64,000 nucleotides of DNA from Isochrysis galbana (Eukaryota > Haptophyta > Isochrysidales > Isochrysidaceae), in NCBI GenBank assembly GCA_018136815.1, contig CM030942.1, positions 1,945,171 through 2,009,170 of the forward strand, given 5' to 3'. The notes beneath the pieces are model-generated. The model saw only the letters and a program-made list of their open reading frames with translations, had not been told where the DNA came from and did no database searches. Position 1 is the stretch's first letter. Every line of letters begins with the position of its first letter. Positions 40,943 through 51,960 of the stretch are shown here, piece by piece. The position numbers and the translations under genes are program-made.

Positions 40943-43900
40943 TTAGATTTGTGTCGAGGTGCCCCCGCCCTCAACTTCATCGTGTGGGGTTACCGCGAGG
41001 AGATGGAGCGGCAAGGGGCTCCGAGACACTTCTCGTGGATGTCTAGGCGATGTGGCAGCATCACGCAATCCCGATGCCGTTTTCGAGGTAAGCACACTGT
41101 TTACGAGCGATTTGAACGACGTGTGAGAGCTCGCCGAGCTTTCCGTGCGCCGCAATTTCACCTCAGCATGAGCCGAGATTCGCTTGTGGTCGAAGAGCTT
41201 GAACAGGATTTTTCGCCATGCCTTGCGCTTGCGTAGGGGCAAGTGGTGCAACTTCACCTCGAACTTTCCCGCCTTTGCCTCCGACTGCACCCCGCCATCG
41301 CACTTCAATGCCCTTCCTTGTGCGGACAATAAGTCTGTGTTGACGAGCAGCACTCGATCGTGGTGGAACTCGGTGCCGTCATCCAGCGTCTCTCCAACAG
41401 AATCAAGGCCTCCATACGCCTCATAACTGTCGAGGACGAACGCAACCATCACGTTGAGCATCACCACCACGCCTATAGCCCAAAAGAGAATGAAATACCA
41501 ACGCACATACTTGCCGAGGACTGCAGTGTATCCTGACGCTATCACCTGTTTGTGGAGTAGGCATGGGGAGGGAAGCGGGGAGGCGGAGCTCATGGTGCAC
41601 GCCAGGCGTTAGTGGCGGGCAGGAAGGTCGGGCAGGCGTCTACCTGCCAATTATTCACTACGAGGAGCTCAAAGAGGGTGATGAATCCCGATGGCAAATC
41701 GTTGAACGAATTCGGATAGTATTCGGCCTGGCCGAAGTCAGAGTGTGCGAGAGCGCGGGCTTGCTCAGGTGTGATGACCAGACCTGAAACCTCATCCGTA
41801 GTGATTATACCGCCAAAAATCTGCGTTGGAGACGGACGGTGCCGAGACGATCGTTTGTTGCAGGATCAGCACGTACTATGTGCAGGACGTGGATAATGAA
41901 TGGGCTTTGGCTGACGGATTGAAACTACATGGCACTCACATGCATTCCAAGTGAGGCTAGGACGAACAAAATGGTCCCAAAGGCGGCAGCGAGGCTAGAC
42001 GCCGCAGGCAGTAACCGCACAAAGGTGGCGAAGATCTTGTGATAGGCAGGTATCTTGGAGATGAGCCGAGTGAGTCTGAGCAAGCGCAATGCCAGGATGG
42101 CGTGAACGGCTGAGTCATCATTGAAGCCGTTGGGCAGCCACACGTAAACCATGAGCGCGACAGAAGCAACAGAAGCCACGACGTCCAACCGGGTGCCTAA
42201 TGGTCGAAGGTATTTGCGCAGCGGCAGAAACAAGAGTTTGAGAACAACCTCAAGCGTGAAAACGACGGTGAAGACAATAGTCGCAACTGAAAGGCTTGCC
42301 GAAGCAGGTTCAAAGACCACCGTGGCTGACGAAACGAGAAGCAGCACATCAATCACATACTCGCTGTAAATGCCTTGTAAAGCACAGGTCATCGCCTCGG
42401 AGGCGTTGAGCCCAATACCACCACAACGCATAACAAGACGGTGCGCAAAGGGCTGCGTCTCAAATATTTGCTCAAAATTGAGCGAGAGAACGTCGCACAG
42501 GAAGAAGAACTCGTCGCGCTCAATCTTGCCATCGCCTGATGCATCGAGCACCGCGAAGAGGAGCCGTCTCGACATTCGAATGGATGGATCACGGTGGAAA
42601 CGATCGATTGTGGAAGCGGCGGGAGCGGACTTGAGCTGGCGTGCCATTTCGGCGAGCCCGACGGGCCCTAGGCCCCAGAGATCCGCGCCGGACATTGAAC
42701 CAGGAAGACGATCAAGCAGCTACGCAGGACATGCGATAGGCAATGGGAAGCGTGGCCCACCGGTGCGAAGGCGGCATCCTCCACACTCGACAAAGACCCT
42801 TGGCCAACCCAAGAGGGCGATGCACGGACTGGGGACCGCTGAGCTGCATTGAGTCACATGTGTGCAATTCTTACCACTTCCACCCGCTCGTTAGAAAGCG
42901 CGTTGTGACCCTCCCAGTCCAAGCACTCAAAGGCTGCGGCGAGGCTGCGTCGTCGTGCTGCCAGACGAGAGTCGAGCAATTGTTGGTCTTGCATCTTGTG
43001 AGAGCCTTCCGTGACAAGAAGGCGGGAAAATGGTAGGCGGCGGTGCCCTCGGCGATGGGCCAGCTACAGTTAAGAGGCGAGGTTAAGCCCCACAAGCCGC
43101 CACTGAAACGTATCAAGGCCAGCTGAGAATGGATCCTGACGAAACCAACATCAACCAAATCGTAAAGTTGCCTGGGCCAAGCTTGTGGAGATGGTGGGGA
43201 TGCGCAAAACCATAATGTGCTCTGGAGTGGCTGTGTTCGAGCGCGCGAGCCGTCCTGCACGTACCCCAGATGGTAGCTAGCAGGTAGTTGGAGAGGAAAA
43301 ACACGCCGATGAGAACGAAGCCGCAGAAAAAGAGGGCCGACAGACGACGGTCCGTGTACCTAATCATGTGATGCGATGCATGGCGAATTCCAAGAATGGC
43401 CTGGCGAATACACGAGTGGCCTTAACCCGGGCGCACTAATATCTCCGACAGGCATAAGTGCTCAGGGCGGCAGGTACCCAGGCATCATGACATCCGGAAA
43501 GTTGGCGGTGGTGATGAGGACGAGTAGCTGCCAAGATGCCTCCGCGACGTCGGGCAGCACCTGTGACATAAAGGTGATGTAGAAGTGGCCAAGGGGCAGG
43601 GCGTGCTCAGTGAAGCCTAGCATGAATATGTCTTCATCATTCGTGGAGTGCGTCAAATAAGTCATTCGCGCTGCATGCGCTCTGGCAGGAATCTCACGGC
43701 GCACCTCGGAGGATTCGGATGTTCCCTTGGGAAATAATATCGTCGCAAGCCAACCGCAATAGCACACATAAACGACCATCAACGAAGCCGCTCCGTAGCA
43801 ATGCAGGCTGGCTCGCCATATCACCGCTAGTTGCTGCCGCAAATGCAACGAATGGGTGACCTGTTTCAGAGGCAGTGGCGAAGTGGAAGAAAGATGTGTG

Positions 43901-44624
43901 CCTCATCCACCCGAATCAGAAGCACGGTCTTTGTGTGTGTAGACCACGCAGTGGCGGCGTGCCCGTCTAAGGGATACAAATAGGATCAGTAGTGCGCGCG
44001 AATCACCTGAAGAGAGGCGCGAAGGTAAGGCGTGGCGTGCGGGATGGCGTGCGGGAAGACTGCATCCAACACGGAGGCAAGAACGATGAAAGCGTTGACG
44101 ATGCGATTGGGCTCGGCTTTCATGACATCCACAGAGGCCCCGTGACGTAGAAAGGAAAGGATAACGTCGAGGCTGAAAAGGATAAGGACGAATGACTCGA
44201 TGGTGAGGCTGACTGCAGGCGGCGGGACTGGAAGCGACCATGAGGGGTAGTCCGGATTGCCACACAGCCTTGCTTTGCCCGCAGTTGCCTCTTCGACCTT
44301 CAGACACCAATCGGGCTGGTCGAAGGCGCTCAGAACGAGTAGCGCAGCAGCGATCCAGGGCAATACTGGGTCAAGCCATAGCTTGAGCGCCGCCGCCTGG
44401 CGCGAGAGTGTGGTGGCACGCGGGAGAGGCCGCTCGACGCCTGACATCGCGTTCTGCACGTGCCATGCTGCGCGCTCGAGGAGTTCGTCCCGAGAGGGCT
44501 TGGCCTGGTCGGGGCGGAGAAGATGGGCAGCGAGCCCCTCCAGGCCGCTCCCATCCACACGCGGCCCGCCGTCAGCACTGTCCATCGGCACCCTCGGCCT
44601 CCACAACTCCCACCGCCCGCTCAT
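40943..44624 (-). CDS. Two-pore cation channel (TPC family), at least seven exons
   Basis: Exons on the minus strand: 44624-44007, 43860-43478, 43359-43265, about 43035-42875, about 42700-41940, 41820-41644, 41545-40943. Most junctions are canonical and phase-consistent (GTGATT/AACAG, GTACCT/ATTAG, GTGAGT/CGCAG, GTAGAC/AACAG); the borders around the fourth exon are unresolved. Repeat I: S1-S4 in the first exon, pore VLITTANFPDVMMPGY, then S6 (LFFCGFVLIGVFFLSNYLLA). A linker EF-hand reads DASGDGKIERDE. Repeat II: S4 LRLLRLTRLISKIPAYHKIF, pore FNDLPSGFITLFELLVVNNW, S6 AIGVVVMLNVMVAFVLDSYE. TPCs conduct Na+ or Ca2+ across vacuolar or endolysosomal membranes. The TAN and VNN filter residues resemble animal TPCs rather than plant TPC1, as I recall. 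Start at 44624 or at the Met at 44582. Confidence 0.92.
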
Positions 44625-44639
44625 GCCTCCGGCTCAGAG

Positions 44640-44830
44640 GAAAGGTCTCCCTCCCTCCCGCTCTCTCTTCCGCCCCCCTTCCCCCCGCCTTCCTCTCCCT
44701 CTCCCTCTCCCTCCTTCTCTCCCTCCTTCTCTCCCTCCTTCTCTCCCTCTCTCTCCCCCTCTCTCCCTCTCTCTCTCCCCCCCCCTCTCTCTCTTCTCCC
44801 CCCCCCACCCACCCACCCACCCACCCTGCT
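44640..44830. repeat. Pyrimidine-rich tract 5' of the channel gene
   Basis: (CCCTCTCTCC)n and (CTCCCTCCTT)n-like low complexity immediately upstream of the channel start, ending with CCCACCCACCCACCCACC. Open frames over it are artefacts. Confidence 0.8.
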
Positions 44831-45009
44831 TTCCCCTTCTTTTCCCGCTCTTTTATCTCTATCCGTTGGAGGTCGCGGTGCCCCTATCGTTGCCACTCCC
44901 CTGCCGACGGAGAGAGCGTGAGAGATGTACCCCCTCCCCCATCCATATGATGAGTTTCTCCACATGTTGTTTTTAGAACATAAGCAGGAAAGCTGAAGGC
45001 AGGTGCAGG

Positions 45010-45045
45010 TGTGTGGTATGTGGTATGTGGTATGTGGTATGTGTG
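45010..45045. repeat. (GTGGTAT)n short tandem repeat
   Basis: Four to five units of GGTATGT. Confidence 0.85.
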
Positions 45046-45375
45046 GAGAGGGCCAAAATAGTATGTTCAACAAAGGCGAAATAAAACAAAGGAAAAGAGA
45101 AAAGAGACGCTGACCGGCCACGGCGGACGGAGGCGGGAGATCGGTCGGCCCCTCCCCCCCCCCTCCCCCCTCCCCCCGGCTCATGCATGGCGACGGTGGG
45201 CAGAGAAGGAGAAGGCTGCGGGGCGCAGTGAGCAGTCACGAGCGGTGGTGGAGCGCGTGGCGGGCGTCGTGGAGCGAGGAGCGAGGCATGCGCAAGGCGT
45301 ACGGAGGGTTGCGCGGCGCCAGCTTGGCGTCGGCTGCGCACGACCATCCTCACGTCCTCACCCCGGATGCCCCGT

Positions 45376-45462
45376 CAGGTCTCAGGTCATCAGGTCTTGG
45401 CGACCTGATACCTGATATCAGGTGATATCAGGACCTGATATGAGGCTGATATCAGGTGGTCC
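45376..45462. repeat. CCTGATATCAGG palindrome cluster, locus 2
   Basis: Overlapping ACCTGATA, CCTGATATCAGG and TGATATCAGG units like those at 19698-19775, beginning GTCAGGTCTCAGGTCATCAGG and followed by an AT-rich TAATATTATAATATTGTAAT stretch. The first locus is likewise next to TATAATAC-type sequence. Confidence 0.75.
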
Positions 45463-46505
45463 ATCACTAATATTATAATATTGTAATGAGCGATTCTAAG
45501 GTTAGGCACATCATTTGAGGAAATGGACTACGTCTAGAAGCGGAGAGGGGGTTCGTGTGGAAGCGGAGGGGAGAGCCCCCCCCCCAGCGACCCCCCACCC
45601 CTCCCCCCCGGTGTCGGAGCGAAGCTCGTTTCCTCTTTGGAAACGAGCCGCGAAGGCGCACCGGCGGCTAGCGCGGCGCACGGTTCATCCGGGGAACCCG
45701 GAACGGGCTCATCGGGAGAACGGGGAGGGCAAATGACGGGCATGTGAAATGGACGGGAGAGTGGCACGGAACGCGAACCGGAGGGACGGAGGACGTAGAA
45801 AAGGGTGCGGCGAGCAGATACCGCTAGACTGGGACTCGTAGGGACTCGTAGACTCAAAAGGATGACTCGGAAGACTCGGGGCCTGGGGGTACTCAGGGGG
45901 CTGCAGGTCACCAACAGGCGATACAGTGGCTAAAAACACACAGAACAACACTCTGCACTCAAACATTAACAAAAAAAAAAGATCTGAAGATTCAGGGCTA
46001 AACACCTATCGCTACTCGGTCTCTACCTCCACATGGCGGGCATCGCCCTTTTCATCCCCTCCCTCCACTTCCTCCCCTTCCCCCCCTCGTTCCTTTGCCT
46101 TCGGTGTCGGGGGTGCGGCCCTGATACGCTACCATGGGCCCGGTTACGGACGCGTGTTCAGGGCAGGCCTGTTGTACTTTTCACACGTGGCACTTTTCTC
46201 GATCGACCTTATGGTGCTCGTGTGTCTTGGGGTGTGTTCGGGGCTTGTGCTTAGTTCCGTCTGAGCTGGACTTCTACGTTATTCGATCAGTTGTTTGCTT
46301 GGTTTGGCACCGAGCCCGTCCCCGAGGCGTTCTTTACCATATATTCTATCCCTAGTCGTGAGGCTAGCGCCAGCAGTTCCGCGCTGGGAGTGAGGTTACC
46401 TTTGCTATCCACAGATGGTTTATTATCTTTCGAGCTTCTTCGTCTTCCAGAAGTTCGCTGTGAATCCTCACGTCATATACTCGTCCCGCTTTGAAGCCTA
46501 CGTAT
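45463..46505. other. Unannotated stretch
   Basis: No supported gene. C-rich runs at 45577-45610, a GGGACTCGTAGGGACTCGTAG repeat near 45832 and mixed sequence. 46260-46500 could be the decayed continuation of the LINE copy next to it. Confidence 0.3.
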
Positions 46506-47177
46506 TCAAAGCTGCCTATTACTGGCAGGTGGCAGGTGATCCGAGGCGCCCTTACCCGTGAAGAGCGTCGGATGCGGGCCTATCCTTTGCCAGTTGATGT
46601 TGGATTGCGATAGCGGAGTGTATATTCGATCTATTCGTGTGTGGGTGGTTCCCGATAGTCTCGTGAAGCCGCTGCGCGTAAAGCCGTTTACTAGTCGGTG
46701 GGCGTCGATGTATCCCATCGTGTTTATCGCAGCCCTCCATCTGGAGCCGTGCGCGTTTCCGTAGCTGTAATTGTCGTCGCTACCTTTGGTGTCCAGCTCT
46801 ACGTTTTCGACGCAATTGAAGTCCCCTCCCATCAGAGAGTCTTGGTCACGGCCCAGCGGGCTATCTCTGAGTATATCGATTTGCGCCGCTCTTTCCGCTG
46901 GCGAAGCACTAAGATAGATTGATACTAGTTCTATCTCTTTTGAATCTATGATGCATTTTACTCTCAAACATCTACCGTCTATGAGCGTCTCCGCCGTGTC
47001 CGGTAGGAGTTTCACTCTTGGGGCCACCAGCCTCACCGCCTCCAGCCTCGCCTCCACCCAGCCTCGCAGCCCATCATCCATCATCACTGAGAGGCATGGC
47101 CGCTCGCTCGCGGTTCCGATGCCGCTCCCTCCGCCTGTCGCTGTCGCCAGCCTCTCACTCCGCCGGTTTACTACCAT
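46506..47177 (-). pseudogene. LINE endonuclease (APE type) fragment
   Basis: Minus-strand frame with the non-LTR retrotransposon endonuclease blocks: ELVSIYLSASPAERAAQI, LMGGDFNCVEN (catalytic GDFN), YIDAHRLVN, TRLSGTTHTRIDRIYTP (SR/TRIDRI) and the terminal GASDHLPP (SDH). The first endonuclease block (with catalytic Glu) is missing, and no RT follows in the window; the next sequence downstream is unassigned. The copy is truncated at both ends. Confidence 0.85.
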
Positions 47178-47369
47178 TGTGAATTGTAAACGTGTCGCGG
47201 TTATCGGTGAAACCCCGGTTCAGGGACCGACGAGTCCGCGAGTGCCACTCTCCACTGCGAACGCCCTCCGCGATGGACGGGCCGCAAAATGCCATGCCAC
47301 GTGCCACAAGACACACCGACAGAGGCGGGGAACCTAGAACCTAGTAAAGCTCGAAACTTGACGGTAAAG

Positions 47370-48119
47370 ATTAACTTCTTAATAGTCTCACCGCACACGC
47401 GGCCGTGGACCCTCTACTTTCTACTCACGCAGCGAAACTTTCTACACCCCCTCTCTCCCGGCCCTTTCCCCCCCGCCATCAGGCGACTCCCCCCGTGCAC
47501 TACTAGGGGGATAGGGGAAAAGGGCTTAGATATGGTCGGTGGCCCGCGCCTCCCCCCGGTGATCCGTTCCCCCCTTCCTCCTATGCCTACCGGGCTGGCG
47601 GCGTCCTCAGTCCCGACTTCTCCTGTAAACAGGTGCGGGACTTACATATTTTCCGGTGAGCGGAGCCCTCGCTCCGCCCACCCCCTTCTCCGCGCTCTCT
47701 CTCCCCTCTCCTGCAGGCACGCGCGATGGCGCGCCTGCGACAGGCCTGCAGCTGCCTCTGGCGCCCTCTGGAGGCTCCTGGAGGCCAGCTCAGGGGGCAG
47801 AGGAGGCTGGGGCTGGGCCCCGGTCTCCCCTGCCTCTCCCTCGCTGGCGCTCCTGGGCCTCAGGGGCCCCCACTCTGCACCTGTCTGCCTGTCGAACAGG
47901 GGGGGAGGGGCGGTTGGAGCGATGGGCTGGCCACGAGGGGCCAGGACGCGCGAATCAGGCGAGCCTGTCAGGGAGAGAGTGGGTCAGCAGGGCAGTGGCC
48001 TCCTGGCAAGCCATCAGGCATGCCAGGAGGATGGGTGGTTCCTCCCCCACGGCAGGGGAGGAGTGGAGAGAGAGGGGGGCTCGTGCCCCCCCGTGGGCGA
48101 ACCAAGTATAAACTTAGTT
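47370..48119 (-). mobile_element. SINE-like element with 17-bp target-site duplication
   Basis: Reverse-oriented full copy, tail (ATTAACTTCTTAATAGTCTC) at 47370 and head (AACCAAGTATAAACTTAGTT) ending at 48119, about 750 bp. Flanked by GAAACTTGACGGTAAAG at 47353-47369 and 48120-48136, identical. Internal blocks match the 55447 copy throughout. Open frames inside are repeat artefacts, though similar frames recur in other copies because the sequence is shared. Confidence 0.92.
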
Positions 48120-48188
48120 GAAACTTGACGGTAAAGCTCAAACGCTCGGCGCTCTAGCGATTCATCTCGCGACTGCCCCTCCAAAGAC

Positions 48189-48217
48189 ACTATTACTACT
48201 ACTACTACTACTACTAA
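48189..48217. repeat. (ACT)n microsatellite
   Basis: About eight ACT units. Confidence 0.9.
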
Positions 48218-48530
48218 AGACACATTGCCAATATACGTATCAGATGACATTCTTTTCGGGCGTCCATCTAGGTCCAGGTCCGTTCAAGTCGGCCCTAATC
48301 CGCATGGACGTAGTCAGCGGCGTCTCGCGCGGTACGTGGTATGTGCAGGTGATGTGCATCTAGCACCATGCGCCGTGCATGACGTGCGGTGCGATCAGCG
48401 TACCTAAAAAATGGCAAGAAAACGTCAAAAGTTATGATGCCTCATCACCGCTGCATGTGATACGAATACGGACCCGCTGCCAGCAAGCTAGCGCGTCGTG
48501 TGTACAGCTGAGAGGGGGGGTCGGATGTTC

Positions 48531-49404
48531 TCACGCTTGTAAGTTGGATGGTAAGCTTGGCGTGGTTCCTTCCGTGTATGGCCTTGCGCACCTTTCGATG
48601 ACTCCAAATATCCATGTAAGCGCAATGCAAAGCCCGATGATGACCAAAATCGCGACGATCACCGTGCCGATCTTGTCGTCAGTATTTACACTGCCTCCCC
48701 ACCCTATGCCAATGTCGGGCAAAATACGCGGTATCCCCCATCCCAACGAGCTGACGAGGAAGCCCACAAACGAACTGAGCCCTGTGAATATGGAACCGTA
48801 TAGAAGATGGCCCAGGTTGAAGCAGTGGACAACGTCCCACCTACACCAGAGGCGCGAGGGATATGGCGATGCTCCATGAGACTACTACCAGCGTCACCCA
48901 ACCTATTCGGGCTGTGACAAGCTCTTTGTGCTGCCCCCTCATCCCCGACACGCACCAAGTGAGATCAGATCGAAACATCTTGGCAAGAAAACCACCCAGA
49001 AAGATGAGCCCAAAAAGGCCGATGAGGGATAGCACGTGCACTGCGAAGCGCATTCCTAGCAGTCTCGCTACCAAGAAGCGGTCGGGTGATGGGAAAGCCT
49101 CGAAAACTCGCCCGAGACGGTACTCAAAGTGGCACTGGTCGCAACGGTAGAAGGACCTCGGGTTGACGCTTGTGTGCCTCCACCGGTCAAGGCACTCCAT
49201 GTGGACCCACGCCATTGTGCCGCGACACAAACACGGACGAAAAAGCGGCCCTTCATCGCAATCGTTGTCCATGCCATAGCAGATCCGGCAGCACGGGCGG
49301 AGCGGCTCGCCCTCTTCAGATGCTGCGGCTGCCGGTTGGCTCTGAGGATGGGCTCCATCGGTTGTGGCTGGTGGTGTGCGAAACTGGTCGTCGGAAATGG
49401 CCAT
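48531..49404 (-). CDS. RING-CH (MARCH-type) E3 ubiquitin ligase, membrane protein
   Basis: The ATG at 49404 begins MAISDDQFRTPPA. The RING-CH finger reads CCRICYG, FRPCLCRGTMAWVHMEC, LDRWR and YRCDQCHFEY, giving the C4HC3 spacing of MARCH ligases, about residues 35-90. A first membrane span follows (AVHVLSLIGLFGLIFLGGFL), then another (WVTLVVVSWSIAISLA). The downstream part, CFNLGHLLYGSIFTGLSSF, GFLVSSLGWG and a last span TVIVAILVIIGLCIALTWIF, is offset by one base from the first frame near 48840, and no in-frame intron could be found there. Either an unusual short intron or a 1-base indel explains it. MARCH proteins ubiquitinate membrane cargo and control trafficking or ER degradation. An upstream Pro-rich extension from 49611 covers a G/C repeat and is not favoured. 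Confidence 0.85.
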
Positions 49405-49448
49405 CTGAGACGAGTCGAGCAGAACGCAGTGCGGAATGCGTGGTGGGG

Positions 49449-49520
49449 GTGAGGAATGGGATGGGGTGGGGTGGGGGTGGGGTGGGGTGGGGTGGGGTGG
49501 GGGGGGGGGGGGGGGGTTGA
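49449..49520. repeat. (GGGGTGGGGTG)n G-rich microsatellite
   Basis: GGGGTGGGGTGGG units ending in a run of about 17 G. It lies just upstream of the RING-CH gene start (pyrimidine-rich on the coding strand) and has G-quadruplex potential. Confidence 0.85.
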
Positions 49521-49640
49521 ATGAGAGGAGGGGAGGGGAGGAGAACTCGCAAGGAGGCGCTGCCGCCGCCCCTGCCCGGCGTCTGGGCGTGATCATCTTC
49601 TGTGAAATCATCTCTACTTCATGTATCTCTAGAATTTATA

Positions 49641-50653
49641 CTACCTCCGTTCCATTACTGAGACGTCAAGGAGGCTTAAAACAATAACGGTTAGCTAGAC
49701 ACTAATATTGAGGCCCCGCCAAAGATATCAGAGGGGAGAGGGTACATTGGGGCTTAACATGAACATTTTGTTTCATCTCAATAGTGCGATTCGCACCTAG
49801 CTAGGGACGAAGTTGCAATGAATGGAATTCTAATCAGTGTCCTTAAGCACATCACACATCACGGCGGTGCGGCAAATCACAAATCATACTCATTCGATCC
49901 CTCCACCTCAACGATGCGCGCCAACACAAAGCTTTAATATTGAAGAGAGCACTGAATTCCTCAGGGGGGGCATTCATGCTGAATGCTTACTCACACTTGC
50001 ACAGCGGCAAGGCCACTAGCACACTTGCGGGATGCCGGATGCCGGCAGACGTCCTGCCTCCTGCCTCAGCGCCTCAGCCAGCTGATGTTCGGCTGACCTC
50101 AGCCGGATAGCGCGGGCCAACATCATACTTCTCACACAATGCCGCGTGCGCTCGCTGCCACTCCTTCCCATGCTTCGGCTCTGGCAGCCGCTCGCGCTCG
50201 TATGCTCGTATGCCACAGCAATTGCCGCCTGGCAGTTCGATGTCAAGGAGCACCGCCGCTTCTTGGACGGTGGGGCCTCATCCTCCTCGGGCGTGCTGGG
50301 CAGCTCAGGAGGCTGCTCGGGAGAGGCAGGACGCGGGACGGCAGCGCCTCACAAAGTCGCCACCAGTGCGCCTCCCATGCTGCGGGGGCTCGGGCCCGGC
50401 TCTCGCGAGAGTGGCGGAGCGGCGAGAGCTTTCGTGGCAAGGCGATCGGTCGTCTAGCTAGGGGGCGCCAAAATCGTGTTTGATCAATACTGAAAACGTA
50501 ATATTCGGACGCCTTTGGTGGGTTTGGGTGCCAGATTTTTTGGTGGTCTTTCGCCCCAGTGTACCCGCTATTCCCCTCTCAACACGAATTTTTTTTATGT
50601 CAACTTTACTGTCCCTATTTTGGCGATGCGGTTCAGTAATGGAACGGAGGTAG
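49641..50653. mobile_element. mariner/Stowaway-like element 1 with perfect 21-bp TIRs
   Basis: Left end CTACCTCCGTTCCATTACTG at 49641 and its exact inverted match ending at 50653; flanked by TA on both sides (49639-49640 and 50654-50655), the Tc1/mariner target duplication. Length 1,013 bp. A plus-strand frame at 50146-50457 starts with a hydrophobic stretch (LWQPLALVCSYATAIAAW) but shows no DDE transposase motif, so this is non-autonomous and may carry a captured fragment. Confidence 0.88.
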
Positions 50654-50698
50654 TATGTGTTCAATACACAATAGAGTACAAGTGCCCAAACAAATGTA

Positions 50699-51309
50699 CT
50701 ACCTCCGTTCCAAAACTGAAAAAATTTTCAGTTTTCTTTTCACAGCTCCCCAAAACTTGAAATAAATAAACCGCAACTTCAATGGGGGGGTTGCCGGTAC
50801 ATGCTGGCTTAATGGGGTGAGGAGGGGGGGGCTCAGCACTCGAAACACGATTGAAATAGGCATTTTTTCAATGTGGACTGGGTTTGCAAATCGGCCGACG
50901 CGAACGATTGGCGCGAAAGCTCTTGGCCCGTGGCATTCGCGGCCGCATGGCGCGGCTGAAGGTGGTGGAGCCGCCGCAGCGCGGCGCTCGCACTGGGGGC
51001 GAGTATGAGTGGCAAGGCAAGGGGCGCAAGAAGAGGAGCTCAACCACCAACAGTCCTCCCGGTGGAAACCATCACGCCTTGCGCCTTGCCGCATCGTCGT
51101 GACGTTGCTTCTGACAGTAAATAGAGTGCCCGTTTTTGACACGTTGTGGGGCGCTTTAGATTTTCGTTAACATCCTCAACGAAAGCACCTTGTTAAGCCA
51201 GCATGTACCCTCCCCACACCCCGGCCTTCCATCTAGTGCCTCCTCTTCTCTAGGCGCCGCCCTCGCTTCCCAAAGGCTCTCTCACATCTCAGTTTTGGAA
51301 CGGAGGTAG
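50699..51309. mobile_element. mariner/Stowaway-like element 2 with perfect 21-bp TIRs
   Basis: Left end CTACCTCCGTTCCAAAACTG at 50699 and its exact inverted match ending 51309, flanked by TA at 50697-50698 and 51310-51311. Length 611 bp. It shares the outer 14 bases of TIR with element 1 and lies 45 bp from it. A plus-strand frame at 50884-51102 is Arg/Lys-rich; no catalytic motif was found. Confidence 0.88.
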
Positions 51310-51311
51310 TA

Positions 51312-51767
51312 GTAATAATCAACGTTCATTTTTTTCACGGCGTTGGGAATGAGTGGGGGGGGGCGTTCAAAAATTAGGGGCGGGCGATTGAGTGTCAATC
51401 TCAAGCGGTCATTTTTGACGCAAGCGGTCATTTTTGACGCCGAGAGGCGGTGAAATGTGAACTGATTCGGCAGCGGGGCTACAAGTATACATTTGTGCTG
51501 GGGGCGGGGGGCAATTTGGCGGTGCGTGGCGGGGGGGAACGCGGGAAGAAGGGGGAAGAAGGGGGGCGCGAGGACACCGAGGGGAAGGGGAAGGGGAGGA
51601 GGAGAGGTGTGCATAGGCATTGGAAAACGAACGTGCTTAGCGTAATCATTGAAAAATCATCGTGCTACAGCAAATTGTAAGCCCGGTCACCTATATGGAC
51701 CCCCCGCGCCCATACCCCCAGCGCCGGCACCCCCCGTGCCCGCATCCCGCTCTCGCAGGTGATCTCT
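51312..51767. other. Unannotated stretch
   Basis: No supported gene. TCAAGCGGTCATTTTTGACG is directly repeated at about 51402-51440, and 51500-51610 is G-rich low complexity. Confidence 0.35.
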
Positions 51768-51960
51768 AAATTTAAATTTTTAACAAATTTTTATGGGTCG
51801 CGGCGCGGCAAAGGAAAACGGAACTAGCGCTAACTCAAGACAGGACTCCCTGCCGCGGCCAGCGCAAGCACCCTTCCCCCTTATGCCACCCAGCTCTTCA
51901 CTAGCTTTCTACCTGCGCTAGCTGTAGCGCCCCTCCCTCCACACTCAAACAGCCCCCCAC
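51768..51960 (+). repeat. Long inverted repeat, left arm
   Basis: Begins AAATTTAAATTTTTAACAAA, contains GGGTCGCGGCGCGGCAAAGG and ends AAACAGCCCCCCAC. Its reverse complement, nearly identical over the same length, is at 56592-56783. Confidence 0.88.
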
